Shown in pieces: positions 6,961 through 16,749 of a stretch of DNA of 64,000 nt; within the stretch, counting starts at the first letter, position 1; the number at the start of each line of letters is the position of its first letter. Position numbers and translations under genes: made by a program. Source of the stretch: a virus; IMG/VR virus record IMGVR_UViG_3300046453_000179, positions 1 through 64,000 of that record, one strand, 5' to 3'. Below the pieces are notes generated by a model. That model was not told the origin of the DNA and made no database searches. It was given only the letters and a program-made list of their open reading frames with translations.

Positions 6961-8738
6961 GTGATGTACTCCCCAATTTCGATATAGGGCAATGCGTTCA
7001 AGCCATCATAGAAATACAGACCTGTGCCGTTCAGGTCGTAGCCGGCCGCATTGACGTTGCCGATACGAGATGGGCTCTGGATCAGATTGAAATAGCCGCT
7101 GACGCCCTGAACAGTTCCTGAGAACTTCGCGATGCCGCCAACTACGCTGAAACCTGGAGAAAATATCTCGCCGTCGCTGGTGACCTGGAAATATTTGCCG
7201 CTGGCCAGGCGACCAAACAACATGCCCTCAGGACCGACGTACATGCCGCCTCCGCTGGCCGGCCACGCGTACTGCGTGAACGAGCCGCCGGCGAGATTGC
7301 CGCGCAGGCGTACGCTGTTGGCGTAGAAATCGCCACTGCGCTGCAGGTACCAGCCGCTGCCATTGGCGCCGGCCACCCAGTTGCTCGACCAGATGTCGCC
7401 GCCGATTTTTGCATTGGTGATCGAGGCGTTCTGGATGAATGCGTCGGCGATGTAGACGCCGATGGGGATGGTGACGCCACCGATCACAGTTTCCGTGGTG
7501 CGCACGATGAACGGCACCGCCGACGGCACAGCGCTGCCAGCCGGGCCGGCGATGAAAAATGAAGTGGCGCGCACGCCAAAATCGATGCGCCCGCCGCCGC
7601 CGATCAACTCAAATCCCCCGGCCACGCCATCAGCGTCGAGTTGCACGGCATACCGGGCACGCGCACCATCCAGCGCGCTGGCCGTGGCGTCGGCCAACAC
7701 CTTCACGGCTGCGTATTTATCGATCAGGCCCGTAATCGGGTCGTTGAGAATCGCCTGGGCCTGCTGGACGAAGCCGGCCGCCGCCTGCGCGCTACCAGCG
7801 GCGTTGCCGGCTGCGCTAGATGCTGATTGACTGCTTTGCACAGCCGCGCCGGCGCTCTGCCCGGCAGAGGTAGCTGCCTGTGTTGCAACTCCAGACGCAC
7901 TGCTGGCCGACGCAGCCGAGCCTTTAGCATCGGTCGCAGATTGCGCCGCTTGCGATGCCGAGACGGAAGCAGCGACAGTGTCGCCCACGGCCAGCTTCAG
8001 CTCATCGATTAGGTCAATTTTCCCGCCCAGGTCGGCGAACAATTGGGACCGAGTGATCTCTCCGGTCAGCACCTGCAGCAGGTGCTCGACCTCGACGGCC
8101 GAAGCTCCGACCGTGCCAGTGCTGTTGTTGTACGGGCCGGGAATCGCCGCGCGCGACACGTATCGGATCCAGTAGTAGCGCGTGATGCCTGGGCCAACCG
8201 GATCGGTGAACTCGCGCCCATCAGCCCGTCCGACCGGCGCTGCCTGGGCGATATCGTTGACGGCGGCCCGCCAGATTTCGGTGTAGTCCAAGTTCGCGTA
8301 ATTGGCCGGCGGGGCACCCCAGTTCAGCCGAATCGCGGCCGGCTGGCCGGTGGTGGCCAGGCCGAGGGGCGCCGGTGGCGGGCGCAGGTCCAGCGCCTGC
8401 TGTTTCGACACAGTCTGGCGCGCGGTGTAGGTCAGGCCGTCGATCACGGTGGTCGCAGTGACTGTCACCACGCTGACGTCCATATCCTCGAATTTCAGCA
8501 CCGCATCACCGTTGGCCACGGCAAGTGGTACAGCCGGCGAACTATAAAACGTGATCTCGCCCACCGCGCCCAGCATCAGCGCCGAGAACGTGATCGACGC
8601 CGGCGATGGCGCACCGGCCACCGACACCTCAAACATCGTCGCGCTGGGTGTGAGCAGCAGCGCGCGGTCGATGGGCGCGGCGTAGCGCGGCACGGTGTTC
8701 ATGATGAGGGTATCGCGCTCGCCTACGATTAATGTCAT
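6957..8738 (-). CDS. Tail-tip protein with FN3-like and DUF1983/gpJ-C-type regions
   Basis: A 593-residue protein. Residues about 120-230 read as a fibronectin III-like domain (LRPPPAP...LNW...YTEIWR...YYWIRYVS). They are followed by a long Ala/Ser/Gln-rich helical spacer (about 260-335). The C-terminal half resembles the DUF1983-type central region of lambda gpJ-like tip proteins, with FIQNASITNAKIGGDI as the clearest landmark. Such proteins form the central tip that touches the host receptor. Upstream lies the 489-residue hub-like protein; the two together may replace a single lambda-type J. Confidence 0.78.
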   Translation of the reverse strand: MTLIVGERDTLIMNTVPRYAAPIDRALLLTPSATMFEVSVAGAPSPASITFSALMLGAVGEITFYSSPAVPLAVANGDAVLKFEDMDVSVVTVTATTVIDGLTYTARQTVSKQQALDLRPPPAPLGLATTGQPAAIRLNWGAPPANYANLDYTEIWRAAVNDIAQAAPVGRADGREFTDPVGPGITRYYWIRYVSRAAIPGPYNNSTGTVGASAVEVEHLLQVLTGEITRSQLFADLGGKIDLIDELKLAVGDTVAASVSASQAAQSATDAKGSAASASSASGVATQAATSAGQSAGAAVQSSQSASSAAGNAAGSAQAAAGFVQQAQAILNDPITGLIDKYAAVKVLADATASALDGARARYAVQLDADGVAGGFELIGGGGRIDFGVRATSFFIAGPAGSAVPSAVPFIVRTTETVIGGVTIPIGVYIADAFIQNASITNAKIGGDIWSSNWVAGANGSGWYLQRSGDFYANSVRLRGNLAGGSFTQYAWPASGGGMYVGPEGMLFGRLASGKYFQVTSDGEIFSPGFSVVGGIAKFSGTVQGVSGYFNLIQSPSRIGNVNAAGYDLNGTGLYFYDGLNALPYIEIGEYIT

Positions 8739-10204
8739 ACCAATACTCCTACGGTAGCTCGACCGGTGATCCAGTTCCGCTGCATCATTACCACCACGCC
8801 TGGCGCGCCGGCGGCCAAGCCCCAGCGCTCATCGCGCAGCTCCACCGGCTGGCCCAGTTCCAGCACCACCAGTTCCGGTTCTCCGTCGAACTCATACACA
8901 GTGCGCGGCACGCTGCGCAACGCCAGGCGTCTTTCTGCCTCGGCGCGCGCGTCGGCGCGCGTTTTCAGGCACGTTTCGATCTGCACTGGGTCGTCGGTCA
9001 GGCGGTAACGCGCCTGCACGGCCTCGTCCACGACCGTCTCGGTCAGCCACTCGGTAGCGTACAGGTCTGCATGCGCCGGCGGGATGCTGGTGGTCAGCGC
9101 GGCCTGGACGGTCCAGTTCCGGTCGAACGCGATTTTTACCGCGGCTACCACCGGCAGGCGCTCGGCTGGATGCAGCGAGTTGGCCAGCATCTGGTTCGCT
9201 CCGATCTCCACCGGCACGCCGGGAGCGGGCAACGCAATTTGCACAAGGTGCAGCTGCCCGGTGGCCGACATGATTGCCTGCGCGCCCACGCTGGCCGCCA
9301 GCTGCTGTATGGCCACGGCCTGGTTGGTCCGGTCGGCCACGTACAGCCCGACCGGCTGCGGATGCGCGGCATCGAATGCGGCCAGGTTCGCGAGGTCGAT
9401 ATCCGCGTCCGTAAAGCGGTCCGATTCTTTACCGTAGGCCGTGGCGATCCGCCGCACCAGAGGTGCAACGCGAGGCGCATAGCCGCCGCCGCTGTCACCC
9501 TGCACACTAGCCGTGATTACCTGCGCCTGCGGGTTCGTCGTCAGTTTGAAGCGCCCGGTAGAGTTACCTACCGTAGCCGCCACCGGCTTGCCATTAGCGC
9601 GCACCTCGAACGTGGATTCGACCGCGCCGAGAAATCCATATTCCAGCGCCACCGAGTCGGTGAGTAGCGGCGCCACGTTATGGCACTCGCCGAACGGGAT
9701 CGGCAGGACCGCGTCCTTGTTGGTCGACGTGCCGCCCAATTTGGTTTCGCTGATCGGCGTGTTCAGTCGCTGCATTTTGTCGCGCAGCACCAGGTTCACT
9801 GCGTCGCGGCTTGAACTGCCGACGTCATCGACGATGCCGTCGAACACTAGGCGGAAATCCGCGCGCGGCCACGACGGATCACCGGACCAGGCGCGAATAC
9901 GGCGATTGCGCCACACGTCGCCCAGCCAGCCATCGAGCGCACCGTCGCCGTTATCCAGCTCAATGTCGCCGCTGGACAGCGAGGCATCCCCGATCAGGTT
10001 GACCTGCTCGGTGAATGCCAGCCCACCCTTGGCCAGCGGAAGATACGCCGTGTTGGCTGGCGTGTCGCCCGGGCCGGTGACGTACTCGCGAGACGCGATA
10101 TACCGCGTCACCTCTGCGCCGTCCACGTTCACCTCCGCCTCGATCAGCACCATGCGCACTGCGGCTGGGTGTTTCAGCCAGGCCATGAATTGCTCATCGA
10201 TCAT
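8735..10204 (-). CDS. Tail hub / baseplate-like protein
   Basis: A 489-residue protein lying between the tape measure and the tip protein, the usual place for the distal-tail and hub proteins of siphophages. It is soluble and mixed alpha/beta, and the whole length reads as one continuous domain set. It overlaps both neighbours by four bases (ATGA). The role is assigned from gene order; no catalytic motif was identified. Confidence 0.68.
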   Translation of the reverse strand: MIDEQFMAWLKHPAAVRMVLIEAEVNVDGAEVTRYIASREYVTGPGDTPANTAYLPLAKGGLAFTEQVNLIGDASLSSGDIELDNGDGALDGWLGDVWRNRRIRAWSGDPSWPRADFRLVFDGIVDDVGSSSRDAVNLVLRDKMQRLNTPISETKLGGTSTNKDAVLPIPFGECHNVAPLLTDSVALEYGFLGAVESTFEVRANGKPVAATVGNSTGRFKLTTNPQAQVITASVQGDSGGGYAPRVAPLVRRIATAYGKESDRFTDADIDLANLAAFDAAHPQPVGLYVADRTNQAVAIQQLAASVGAQAIMSATGQLHLVQIALPAPGVPVEIGANQMLANSLHPAERLPVVAAVKIAFDRNWTVQAALTTSIPPAHADLYATEWLTETVVDEAVQARYRLTDDPVQIETCLKTRADARAEAERRLALRSVPRTVYEFDGEPELVVLELGQPVELRDERWGLAAGAPGVVVMMQRNWITGRATVGVLV

Positions 10205-13200
10205 GCATACTCTCCTTTCACAGTAGACGACCAGGCTGACGCCTTGGCCGATTTCTCGACGCCGGCCACCACAGTGCCGGCGGCCTTGGCGTTCGACTCA
10301 GTGGTAGCGCGCACCACGGCGCTGGTCTGGGCCGCCTGGTCAGCACGCAGCCCCTTCACTTCCTCGCGCAGTGCTTTGACCTCCGCTGCCAGCGCATCCG
10401 AGCCAGCATTCGACGCAGCCGAGTACCGGCTGTAGTCGACCGCCGGCGCGGCGCTGGCCACCACGGCCGGCACGGCCGGGGCTTCGGTGAACTTCACTCC
10501 CAAGCCATTGGTCACGCCCATTGCCACCTGCAACTCGGCGATGGCCTGGGCCACCGTCAGGGTGCCTGCATCAACGCTGTCCTTGAGGGACACCAGCCCG
10601 GCCACTTGAGCCGTCAGCGCGTCCAGGCTGGCCTGCTGTACGTCCACCTGCTGGCTTGCCCACTTGGCCGCTTCCTCGTTTGCCGCAACCACGCGCGCAT
10701 AATCTGCTGCGTACTTGGCATCCGAAGCGTTGACCACCTGGGAGGCGGTCAGGAACGCCTGCTCGGCGGCGGACAGCCCGGCCTGCGCCGTCGTGTCGCC
10801 AGAATTTGCTGCTGCCAGGGTCTTCTCGAACTGGGCCAGTGCCTCGGCGTACTTCTGCTCTGGCGTAAGGGTGGACAGGGTGCCCTGCGCCATACTGGCG
10901 TTCAGGCCGTTCAGCGTGGTCACCCATGCTTTCGATTTCTCGATCGCAGTTTTGGCTGCAGTGGCTTCCTTGTCGTACGCCGTGGCCAGCGCATCCTTGG
11001 CCGATACCACAGCCTTGGCCGCCTGCACCTGGTCGAACAGCGCCTTATTCACGTCCGCGATGCCGGCGCGCTGGATGGCCAGCAGTTCCGCGTCGCTTTT
11101 CGTGAGTTCGTTGAGCTGCTGTTGCAGGTCGCGATGCTCACTGGCGATCTCGCTGGCAGTTTTTGCGACTGCTGCGAATTCGCCCGTGGCAGCCGCCAAT
11201 TCGGCGGCGTAGTCGGCGGCCTGCTTAAATGGCTCTGCAATTGCAATCAGCTGGCCGTACAGCGCCTGGCCGGCCGCCGTGTTCAGGTCCTGCGCCAGCA
11301 CCAGCGCCTTGAATTGCTCGTTGGTGGTGACGCTCGAATACCCGAGCGCGGTCATTGCAGCGCTGACCGATTTGGTGATCGGCGCCATGCGCTCTGCTTC
11401 GCTGAGGAAGTTCTGGGCAAAGTAAGCCGTGCCCGACGTCAGTTTTTCCAGCCCACCGCCTGCCGCAATCAGATCCTGGCTGAGTTTGACCGCACCGAGG
11501 CCGGTCGAATTGAACGATTTACCCAGCACCGCCAGCACGTCATTGACTTGCATCTGTTCATTGGCAACCCGCACCAGCGTTTCCAGATACCCCTCACCCA
11601 CCTGCTGGAACTGCGCAATGCCTGCTACACTCCAGCGGGCCATATCGTCGCCCAGTTTTGAGAACGCTGTCTCAAGAGCCTTCTGCTGCTCCTCTCCCGT
11701 CAGGTCTTTCAGGCTGATCTTTCCGAGATCGACAACGAAAGAATTGAGCTGTTCGTTAAATGCCGCGCCGTCCAGGCCCAGCACGCCGGCTGCGCCACGA
11801 ATGGTGTCACCCATACCGGTGATAATCATCGTGAACTGGTCATTCATCTCATCGGACAAGTTCGCGTAATTGGTGTCGCTCTTGTTGCTGTACGTGACGC
11901 CGAACGCCTTTTTCTTTTTCTGCACATCCGCGTAGGCCTGCGCAGTGAAACCGAGATCATCGATCTGGCCGAGCGACATCGCTTTACCAGTGATGCCCTG
12001 GTCAGTGATCGACGTCGTGGATCCGAAAAGTTTCCCCAACTGTTTGCCCAGCACCGTGCCGAGGACAGCGCCGATGGCCAAACCAAGCGGGCCGCCCACG
12101 GCGAGCAGCGAGGTGCTCATGAAACTGCCCATGCCGACATAGGCACCGAGCGCGGCGCCGCCCAGGCCACCAGCAGCCATCCCTGCAGCGGTCCCGAGAG
12201 ATCCGCCTGGGATGGTCGTGCCCGTTTGAATCCCAGCAGCTGCGCCACCGCCAGCAGCGACAACGCCGCTGCGCGCCAGCAGACCGGCCAGATTGCCAAT
12301 GCCCGCAACCATCTGCTTCAGCGACAGGTCCATCGAAATCGTGTGCGCCAGGCCCAGTCCAGAGTTTTTCTCCATAATGGCCAGGCTATGTGCGATCGAA
12401 TCTGATTTGGCATTGCTGTCGCCCAGCACGGAGCCGGTACCATTGGCAGCTTGCCGCTGCTGTGACACACTCGCGCCACCGCCAACGCCGCCAAACATCT
12501 TGGCACCGACGGCTACGACTGCCGCGAGCGTCGCGGCGCCGGCTGCCAGATTTAGCGGGAACGGCAGCGAAGCCATGGCCTTGACCACCGCCGTGATACC
12601 CCAGGCGCTGGCCTCGGTCGCTGCCAGGCCCGTCGACGCCGCCGTCGTGGCCGCCTCGCCGGTAAGCTTCGTGGCGTTCAAGGCCACGTTTGCTGCCACC
12701 TCACCTTCCTTGAAAAAGATCTTCTTAACCATCGATTCGACGGCCATGGTCATCTCGTACGCGCGGAAAGCCTTTTCCGTCGTTTCGAGCAACTTGTAGC
12801 CCTTCGAGTTCTCTTTAAAGAAGCCTTTGGAGGCAGCGGCCATGTCGCCGTAGGATTTGATCTGCGCTTGGGCCGAGGCCTTCGACGCGGCGATTTCCGC
12901 CCGGGCGATTTTGTCCGTGCTGCTTTTCGGATCAGCCTTCACTGCCGCCAACTGCGCGGCCACGGCCTGCTGCTGCACGGCGTAATCGGTCAGCGCAGTG
13001 GTCAGGCCACCGATGGCGGTACCGACGGTGCCGAACGATGCGGCCATCCCCTCGGCCGCCGACTTCGCTGCGTTGTCCACGGCAACCAGGATGTCGAGCA
13101 GTTCCTTGGCTTTCGCCACACTGGTGCTTGTGTCCAGCACCTCGCCGACTTTCTGCATTCCGGCGAGGCGCGTGTACGCTGCGATCTTCGCGTCGATTGC

Positions 13201-15756
13201 GGCCACGGCCTTATCGCTCCCCTCGAACAGGGAAACAGTTGCCTTCTCGGCTTCCAGTTGCGCGATGGTCGCTGCGGTGACCGCCGACGGCAGTTTGTTG
13301 AATGCGGCAACCTGTCGTTCGGTCGCATCGATCTGGTCATTGATAGCGACCAGCTCCTTGGCGTTCGCCGCTTCAGCATCGCGAGCCGGCTTGTCGCGGT
13401 CGTACTCGTACGCCACGCGCAACTGCTCGGCGGCGACCAGTGACGAGCGAAGCACCTCGTTGCGCTGGGTGCCGAGTTGCTTGATCTTTGCATCGTTGGC
13501 GATCCGCTCGGCAACGTCCTTGCCGTTGTAGGCAGACAGCGCGGCGATCTCGGCGTCGAATACTTTTACCGAGTCTTCGCCGGCCTTGATTGCTGCACCG
13601 CGTCGGGCGATGTACACCTCGTAGTCGGAGGCCAACCCCTGCCGCTGCAACTCAGTGACCGAAGTCACGCCTTCCGCTCGCATGTTCTTCTCGCGCTCGA
13701 TGCCCGACTTAATCGCTTCAAGGTTTGCTTCGACCTGCGCCTTGCTGGTGGACACCATGTTTTTATCGATGAACTTGGCCCGTACCAGTTTTTCCATTTC
13801 CGGTGGAATGTCGCCGAACTGCTTCTTCAGCTTTTCCAATTCGGCAGCGAGGCGCTGCGCTGCCGTGCCGTTCTCGCCGTACCATTTGGTGAGTTGCTGG
13901 TTCCGAGTGCCGTCCGCAGCCTTTTTGACTTCAGCTTGCAAATCTGCTACACGCTTCAACGCGAGTTCATACTCGGCAGTCAAATTCTTTACTGCCAGAG
14001 AACGCCCCGACTCGGAACGGCCTTTGAAGCGCCCGGTGCCGCTCATCGCATCATCCATGTCGCGTTTCGCACGCGCGATTACATCCGCTTCAGCATCGTT
14101 TGCCCCCTTCGCGGCTGGTACTGCATCCCGAATCGCATTTCGCTCTTTCAGCTTCGAAATCTGCTTGTCGAGGCGATCAATCATTTCTGCTGTCGATTCA
14201 TCAAGCGCGACCTTAGCCTTGTCCGCCGATTCTTTGGCTTTGCTTCCCCACAGAATCCACGCTGTCACGCCGATGCCCAGCAGGCCAGTGATGATTCCGA
14301 CCGGGCCACCAAGAAAGCGAAGTGCGGTTGTGAGGACGTTTGCGGAAACAGCCGTTCGAGCAGCAGCACCGGCCAACCCGGCTTGAGCAGCTGCCTGCGC
14401 GGTTGTAGCAGCAGTGTTTGCAACGCTGGCAGCGGTTTGCGCTGCAGTCGCAGCGGTGATCTGGGTCGAGACGCGCGCCTGTGCCACGCCTAAGGAAGCG
14501 AGTTCAGCCATTGCTGCAACTCGCGCAGTTTCGGCCACTGAGAGCTGCGCTGTGGAAAGGGTCAAGATGCGCAGTGCGTAGCTCTGGGCGCCGGCTGCGG
14601 ACGCGGCAGCGATGGCAGCCTCGGCTGATGCGATTGCGGTACGTGCCTGAGCCAACTGCGCAACGACGCTCTCGCGGATTGCAATAATTTCCGCGCGACG
14701 TGCGACCAGGCCCGCCAGTACAGCCTCAGACTCGACCAACTTCGCAGCGGTAGATGCGGCCGTGGCTGCGGTGCTCAAGACCACCGCTTCGGCGCGCGCT
14801 ACCAGTGCGGCTTTCTCGGCCACCACCAGTGCGGCCAGTTCCGCATTCGCTGCAAAGTAGGCATTTACGGCAGCGGCGCCGGCGATGAAATAGCCCGCGA
14901 TTTTGATCGCGAACAGGCCACTCATCGCGGCCATCACCACGTCCAAATTATCAGCCAGAAGCGACAGGCTGCTGGTGAGCAGACGGACCATCCCGTTGGC
15001 TTCCGCTTTCACTGCGGTAAGCTCCATCACCTTGTTTTTCAGTACGGTGAAAGCCCCGGAAATGGTCTGAACTTGTTTTGCCTCTTCCCGCAGTTGCTCA
15101 AGCGCGTGCGGAAGAACAGTGGACATGATCTTCGATGTGATAGCCCCCTCTTCCGCCATTTTCTTCAGGGCGCCCACTGGGACGCCAATACCGTCCGCCA
15201 AAGCTTTCATCAGGCGTGGGGCCGCCTCATTCACTGCATTGAATTCTTCGCCGCGCAGGGTGCCAGAGGCGAACGCCTGCGAAAGCTGCAGCATTGCCGA
15301 GGCCGACTCGGACGCGGTGGCGCCGGACACTTTCAAGGCCAGGTTGACTACCTCGGTGATCGACGCGACCTGTTTCTGTCCCACGCCCAACTCGCGCGTG
15401 CCGTTCGCGATTCGCGCGTACAGCACCCCGGTGGAGGCAAGATCCTGCTGGGACGTGTTCGCGATGCGGCGCACGTCTTCCAGAGCGGCTGCATACTCGC
15501 GCGTAGACGTAGTGGCCAGGCGCAGCTGTGCCGTGAACTTCGTGTACTCGTCAGCCATGCGGATGATCGCGCCAATGCCGGCGCCGATACCGATCAGCGC
15601 CAACGTTTCGGTGAGCTTGCGGGTAGCCGTTTCCAGGCTACTGACTTGGCGCTCTGCCCGGCCGCCGGAATCGCGCATGCGGTCCATGTCGCGGGCGGCG
15701 TTGCGCGCTTCCAGCGAGTTGATGCGGATTGCAAGGGTTGCGACATCAACGGTCAT
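10201..15756 (-). CDS. Tape measure protein
   Basis: An 1851-residue protein, the largest in the window. The N-terminal 300 residues carry the tape-measure signature region (LSQAFASGTLRGEEFNAVNE...KKMAEEGAITSKIM). Hydrophobic and glycine-rich segments lie around residues 310-340 and 1160-1340, and Ala-rich coiled coil fills most of the rest. Tape measure proteins set tail length (about 0.15 nm per residue), so a tail near 280 nm is expected if it is unprocessed. It follows the G/GT chaperone genes, as is standard. The ATG at 15756 was chosen because the in-frame extension is shadow sequence crossing a terminator hairpin. Confidence 0.92.
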   Translation of the reverse strand: MTVDVATLAIRINSLEARNAARDMDRMRDSGGRAERQVSSLETATRKLTETLALIGIGAGIGAIIRMADEYTKFTAQLRLATTSTREYAAALEDVRRIANTSQQDLASTGVLYARIANGTRELGVGQKQVASITEVVNLALKVSGATASESASAMLQLSQAFASGTLRGEEFNAVNEAAPRLMKALADGIGVPVGALKKMAEEGAITSKIMSTVLPHALEQLREEAKQVQTISGAFTVLKNKVMELTAVKAEANGMVRLLTSSLSLLADNLDVVMAAMSGLFAIKIAGYFIAGAAAVNAYFAANAELAALVVAEKAALVARAEAVVLSTAATAASTAAKLVESEAVLAGLVARRAEIIAIRESVVAQLAQARTAIASAEAAIAAASAAGAQSYALRILTLSTAQLSVAETARVAAMAELASLGVAQARVSTQITAATAAQTAASVANTAATTAQAAAQAGLAGAAARTAVSANVLTTALRFLGGPVGIITGLLGIGVTAWILWGSKAKESADKAKVALDESTAEMIDRLDKQISKLKERNAIRDAVPAAKGANDAEADVIARAKRDMDDAMSGTGRFKGRSESGRSLAVKNLTAEYELALKRVADLQAEVKKAADGTRNQQLTKWYGENGTAAQRLAAELEKLKKQFGDIPPEMEKLVRAKFIDKNMVSTSKAQVEANLEAIKSGIEREKNMRAEGVTSVTELQRQGLASDYEVYIARRGAAIKAGEDSVKVFDAEIAALSAYNGKDVAERIANDAKIKQLGTQRNEVLRSSLVAAEQLRVAYEYDRDKPARDAEAANAKELVAINDQIDATERQVAAFNKLPSAVTAATIAQLEAEKATVSLFEGSDKAVAAIDAKIAAYTRLAGMQKVGEVLDTSTSVAKAKELLDILVAVDNAAKSAAEGMAASFGTVGTAIGGLTTALTDYAVQQQAVAAQLAAVKADPKSSTDKIARAEIAASKASAQAQIKSYGDMAAASKGFFKENSKGYKLLETTEKAFRAYEMTMAVESMVKKIFFKEGEVAANVALNATKLTGEAATTAASTGLAATEASAWGITAVVKAMASLPFPLNLAAGAATLAAVVAVGAKMFGGVGGGASVSQQRQAANGTGSVLGDSNAKSDSIAHSLAIMEKNSGLGLAHTISMDLSLKQMVAGIGNLAGLLARSGVVAAGGGAAAGIQTGTTIPGGSLGTAAGMAAGGLGGAALGAYVGMGSFMSTSLLAVGGPLGLAIGAVLGTVLGKQLGKLFGSTTSITDQGITGKAMSLGQIDDLGFTAQAYADVQKKKKAFGVTYSNKSDTNYANLSDEMNDQFTMIITGMGDTIRGAAGVLGLDGAAFNEQLNSFVVDLGKISLKDLTGEEQQKALETAFSKLGDDMARWSVAGIAQFQQVGEGYLETLVRVANEQMQVNDVLAVLGKSFNSTGLGAVKLSQDLIAAGGGLEKLTSGTAYFAQNFLSEAERMAPITKSVSAAMTALGYSSVTTNEQFKALVLAQDLNTAAGQALYGQLIAIAEPFKQAADYAAELAAATGEFAAVAKTASEIASEHRDLQQQLNELTKSDAELLAIQRAGIADVNKALFDQVQAAKAVVSAKDALATAYDKEATAAKTAIEKSKAWVTTLNGLNASMAQGTLSTLTPEQKYAEALAQFEKTLAAANSGDTTAQAGLSAAEQAFLTASQVVNASDAKYAADYARVVAANEEAAKWASQQVDVQQASLDALTAQVAGLVSLKDSVDAGTLTVAQAIAELQVAMGVTNGLGVKFTEAPAVPAVVASAAPAVDYSRYSAASNAGSDALAAEVKALREEVKGLRADQAAQTSAVVRATTESNAKAAGTVVAGVEKSAKASAWSSTVKGEYA

Positions 15757-15768
15757 GGGAGGCCCAAT

Positions 15769-15792
15769 AAAAAAAGCCGCCTCGTGGGCGGC
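15769..15792 (-). terminator. Intrinsic terminator upstream of the tape measure gene
   Basis: A 6-bp GC stem (GCCGCC / GGCGGC) with a 5-base loop, followed on the minus strand by seven T. It lies between the G/GT genes and the tape measure gene, so transcription has to read through it. Confidence 0.75.
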
Positions 15793-15824
15793 GTGTAAAT
15801 CGGTGGAGGCGGCGCGCGGCCGCC

Positions 15825-16166
15825 CTATTCGCTGGTCAGGAACACCTGGTCCAGCGCATCGATGCATTCGCCCTCAAAGGGCGACAGGCGAATGCCGTGG
15901 CGCCGCTCCCAGGCCATGATTTGCTCGTCGGAGATGGGATTGGCCGCCATGGCGCCGCAGGTGCGCTTAGCGCTCATCTGACAGAAGTACTCCCACACGT
16001 GCGTGAGCTCGTGCGGGATCTGCGGCGTGTCGAGCTGCGGGGGCGTGATGCCCGTCTGCTCGAGCACGCGCTCCAGGTGCCAACGCAGCGTCTTGCCGTC
16101 TTTCTGCTTGGCGGCCAACTTGAGCGACGCCTCGGCGTGCTCAAGCAGTTGCTGCTTTAGATCGCC
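15825..16166 (-). CDS. T extension of the tail assembly chaperone (GT), read by -1 frameshift
   Basis: This frame is open without interruption from the slippery heptamer at 16166..16172 to the stop at 15825 and encodes 113 residues. The only in-frame start codon I noted is a TTG at 16118, with no ribosome-binding site noted. The best reading is that it is made as the C-terminal part of a 264-residue G-T fusion, as in lambda gpGT, where the T domain recruits the tape measure to the tail tube subunit. It sits between the tail tube and tape measure genes, exactly where G/GT is expected. Confidence 0.75.
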   Translation of the reverse strand, partial: GDLKQQLLEHAEASLKLAAKQKDGKTLRWHLERVLEQTGITPPQLDTPQIPHELTHVWEYFCQMSAKRTCGAMAANPISDEQIMAWERRHGIRLSPFEGECIDALDQVFLTSE

Positions 16167-16618
16167 AAAAAATTGGCATCAGCTTCCAGCGCGGCGAGGA
16201 TCTTCTCCTGCCAGGTGGGCTGCGCGTCGAAGCACAGGTTCAGGAAGCCTTCGGTGAGCTCGACCGGTTGGCCGTTGGACACAAAGCCCGGCGCGGCAAC
16301 GACCACGGCGATGGCGATCTTGCGATTGCGGTCTTCGCCCAGGTCGTACAGCGTGCCGGCGCCTTTTTCGGTCTTCGCGTCGATCTGCTCTTTCTTGGTC
16401 TGGCTGCGCTTGATGGCGGTGACCGAGGTGGCGCGGATCACGTCGCGGTACTGGGTCGAGTTCTTACCGACGATGTCGAAGCCGGCCAGCATGTTGCCGT
16501 CGTCGTCGTGGGCGACTTCCACGGTATGAACCTTGGCGATTTTCTCGGGGCTGGCCAGCAGCGCGATGTCGAAGCCGGCGGATGCGATTTTTACTGCGTT
16601 GTTGGTGATAGCGTTCAT
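16157..16618 (-). CDS. Tail assembly chaperone G
   Basis: A 153-residue acidic soluble protein, the unshifted product of the G/GT pair. The motif WQEKILAALEADANF ends at the slippery site, three codons before the stop. Such chaperones bind the tape measure and prevent its aggregation before tube assembly; they are not part of the mature virion. Upstream is the tail tube gene and downstream the tape measure. The family is assigned from position, size and the frameshift arrangement. Confidence 0.75.
   Translation of the reverse strand: MNAITNNAVKIASAGFDIALLASPEKIAKVHTVEVAHDDDGNMLAGFDIVGKNSTQYRDVIRATSVTAIKRSQTKKEQIDAKTEKGAGTLYDLGEDRNRKIAIAVVVAAPGFVSNGQPVELTEGFLNLCFDAQPTWQEKILAALEADANFLAI
16166..16172 (-). 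promoter_or_regulatory. Programmed -1 ribosomal frameshift site (T TTT TTG)
   Basis: In the reading frame of the G gene the codons are AAT TTT TTG, giving the X XXY YYZ heptamer T TTT TTG three codons before the stop. After a one-base slip the frame is open for 113 more codons. The heptamer is of the same Phe-Leu type as the HIV-1 site U UUU UUA. Confidence 0.75.
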
Positions 16619-16720
16619 GGGTAGTACCTTTCGTCGGATGAATAGGTGCCGGTGCCGGCCGCTGCGCCGACGAAGGCGACAGCGTCCGGTCCGTGCTGGG
16701 GTGGCTTGCGCCGAAATAGA

Positions 16721-16741
16721 AAACCCGGCGCGCGGCCGGGT
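16721..16741 (-). terminator. Weak terminator-like hairpin after the tail tube gene
   Basis: A 6-bp stem (CCCGGC / GCCGGG) with a 5-base loop, followed on the minus strand by only a short interrupted T run. It may terminate weakly or act as an mRNA 3' stabiliser. Confidence 0.5.
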
Positions 16742-16749
16742 CGGATGGG

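Noticed and set aside
7800-7960. Repeats in the tip-protein gene
   Set aside because: They reflect Ala/Ser/Gln-rich coding of a helical spacer, not a DNA repeat element.
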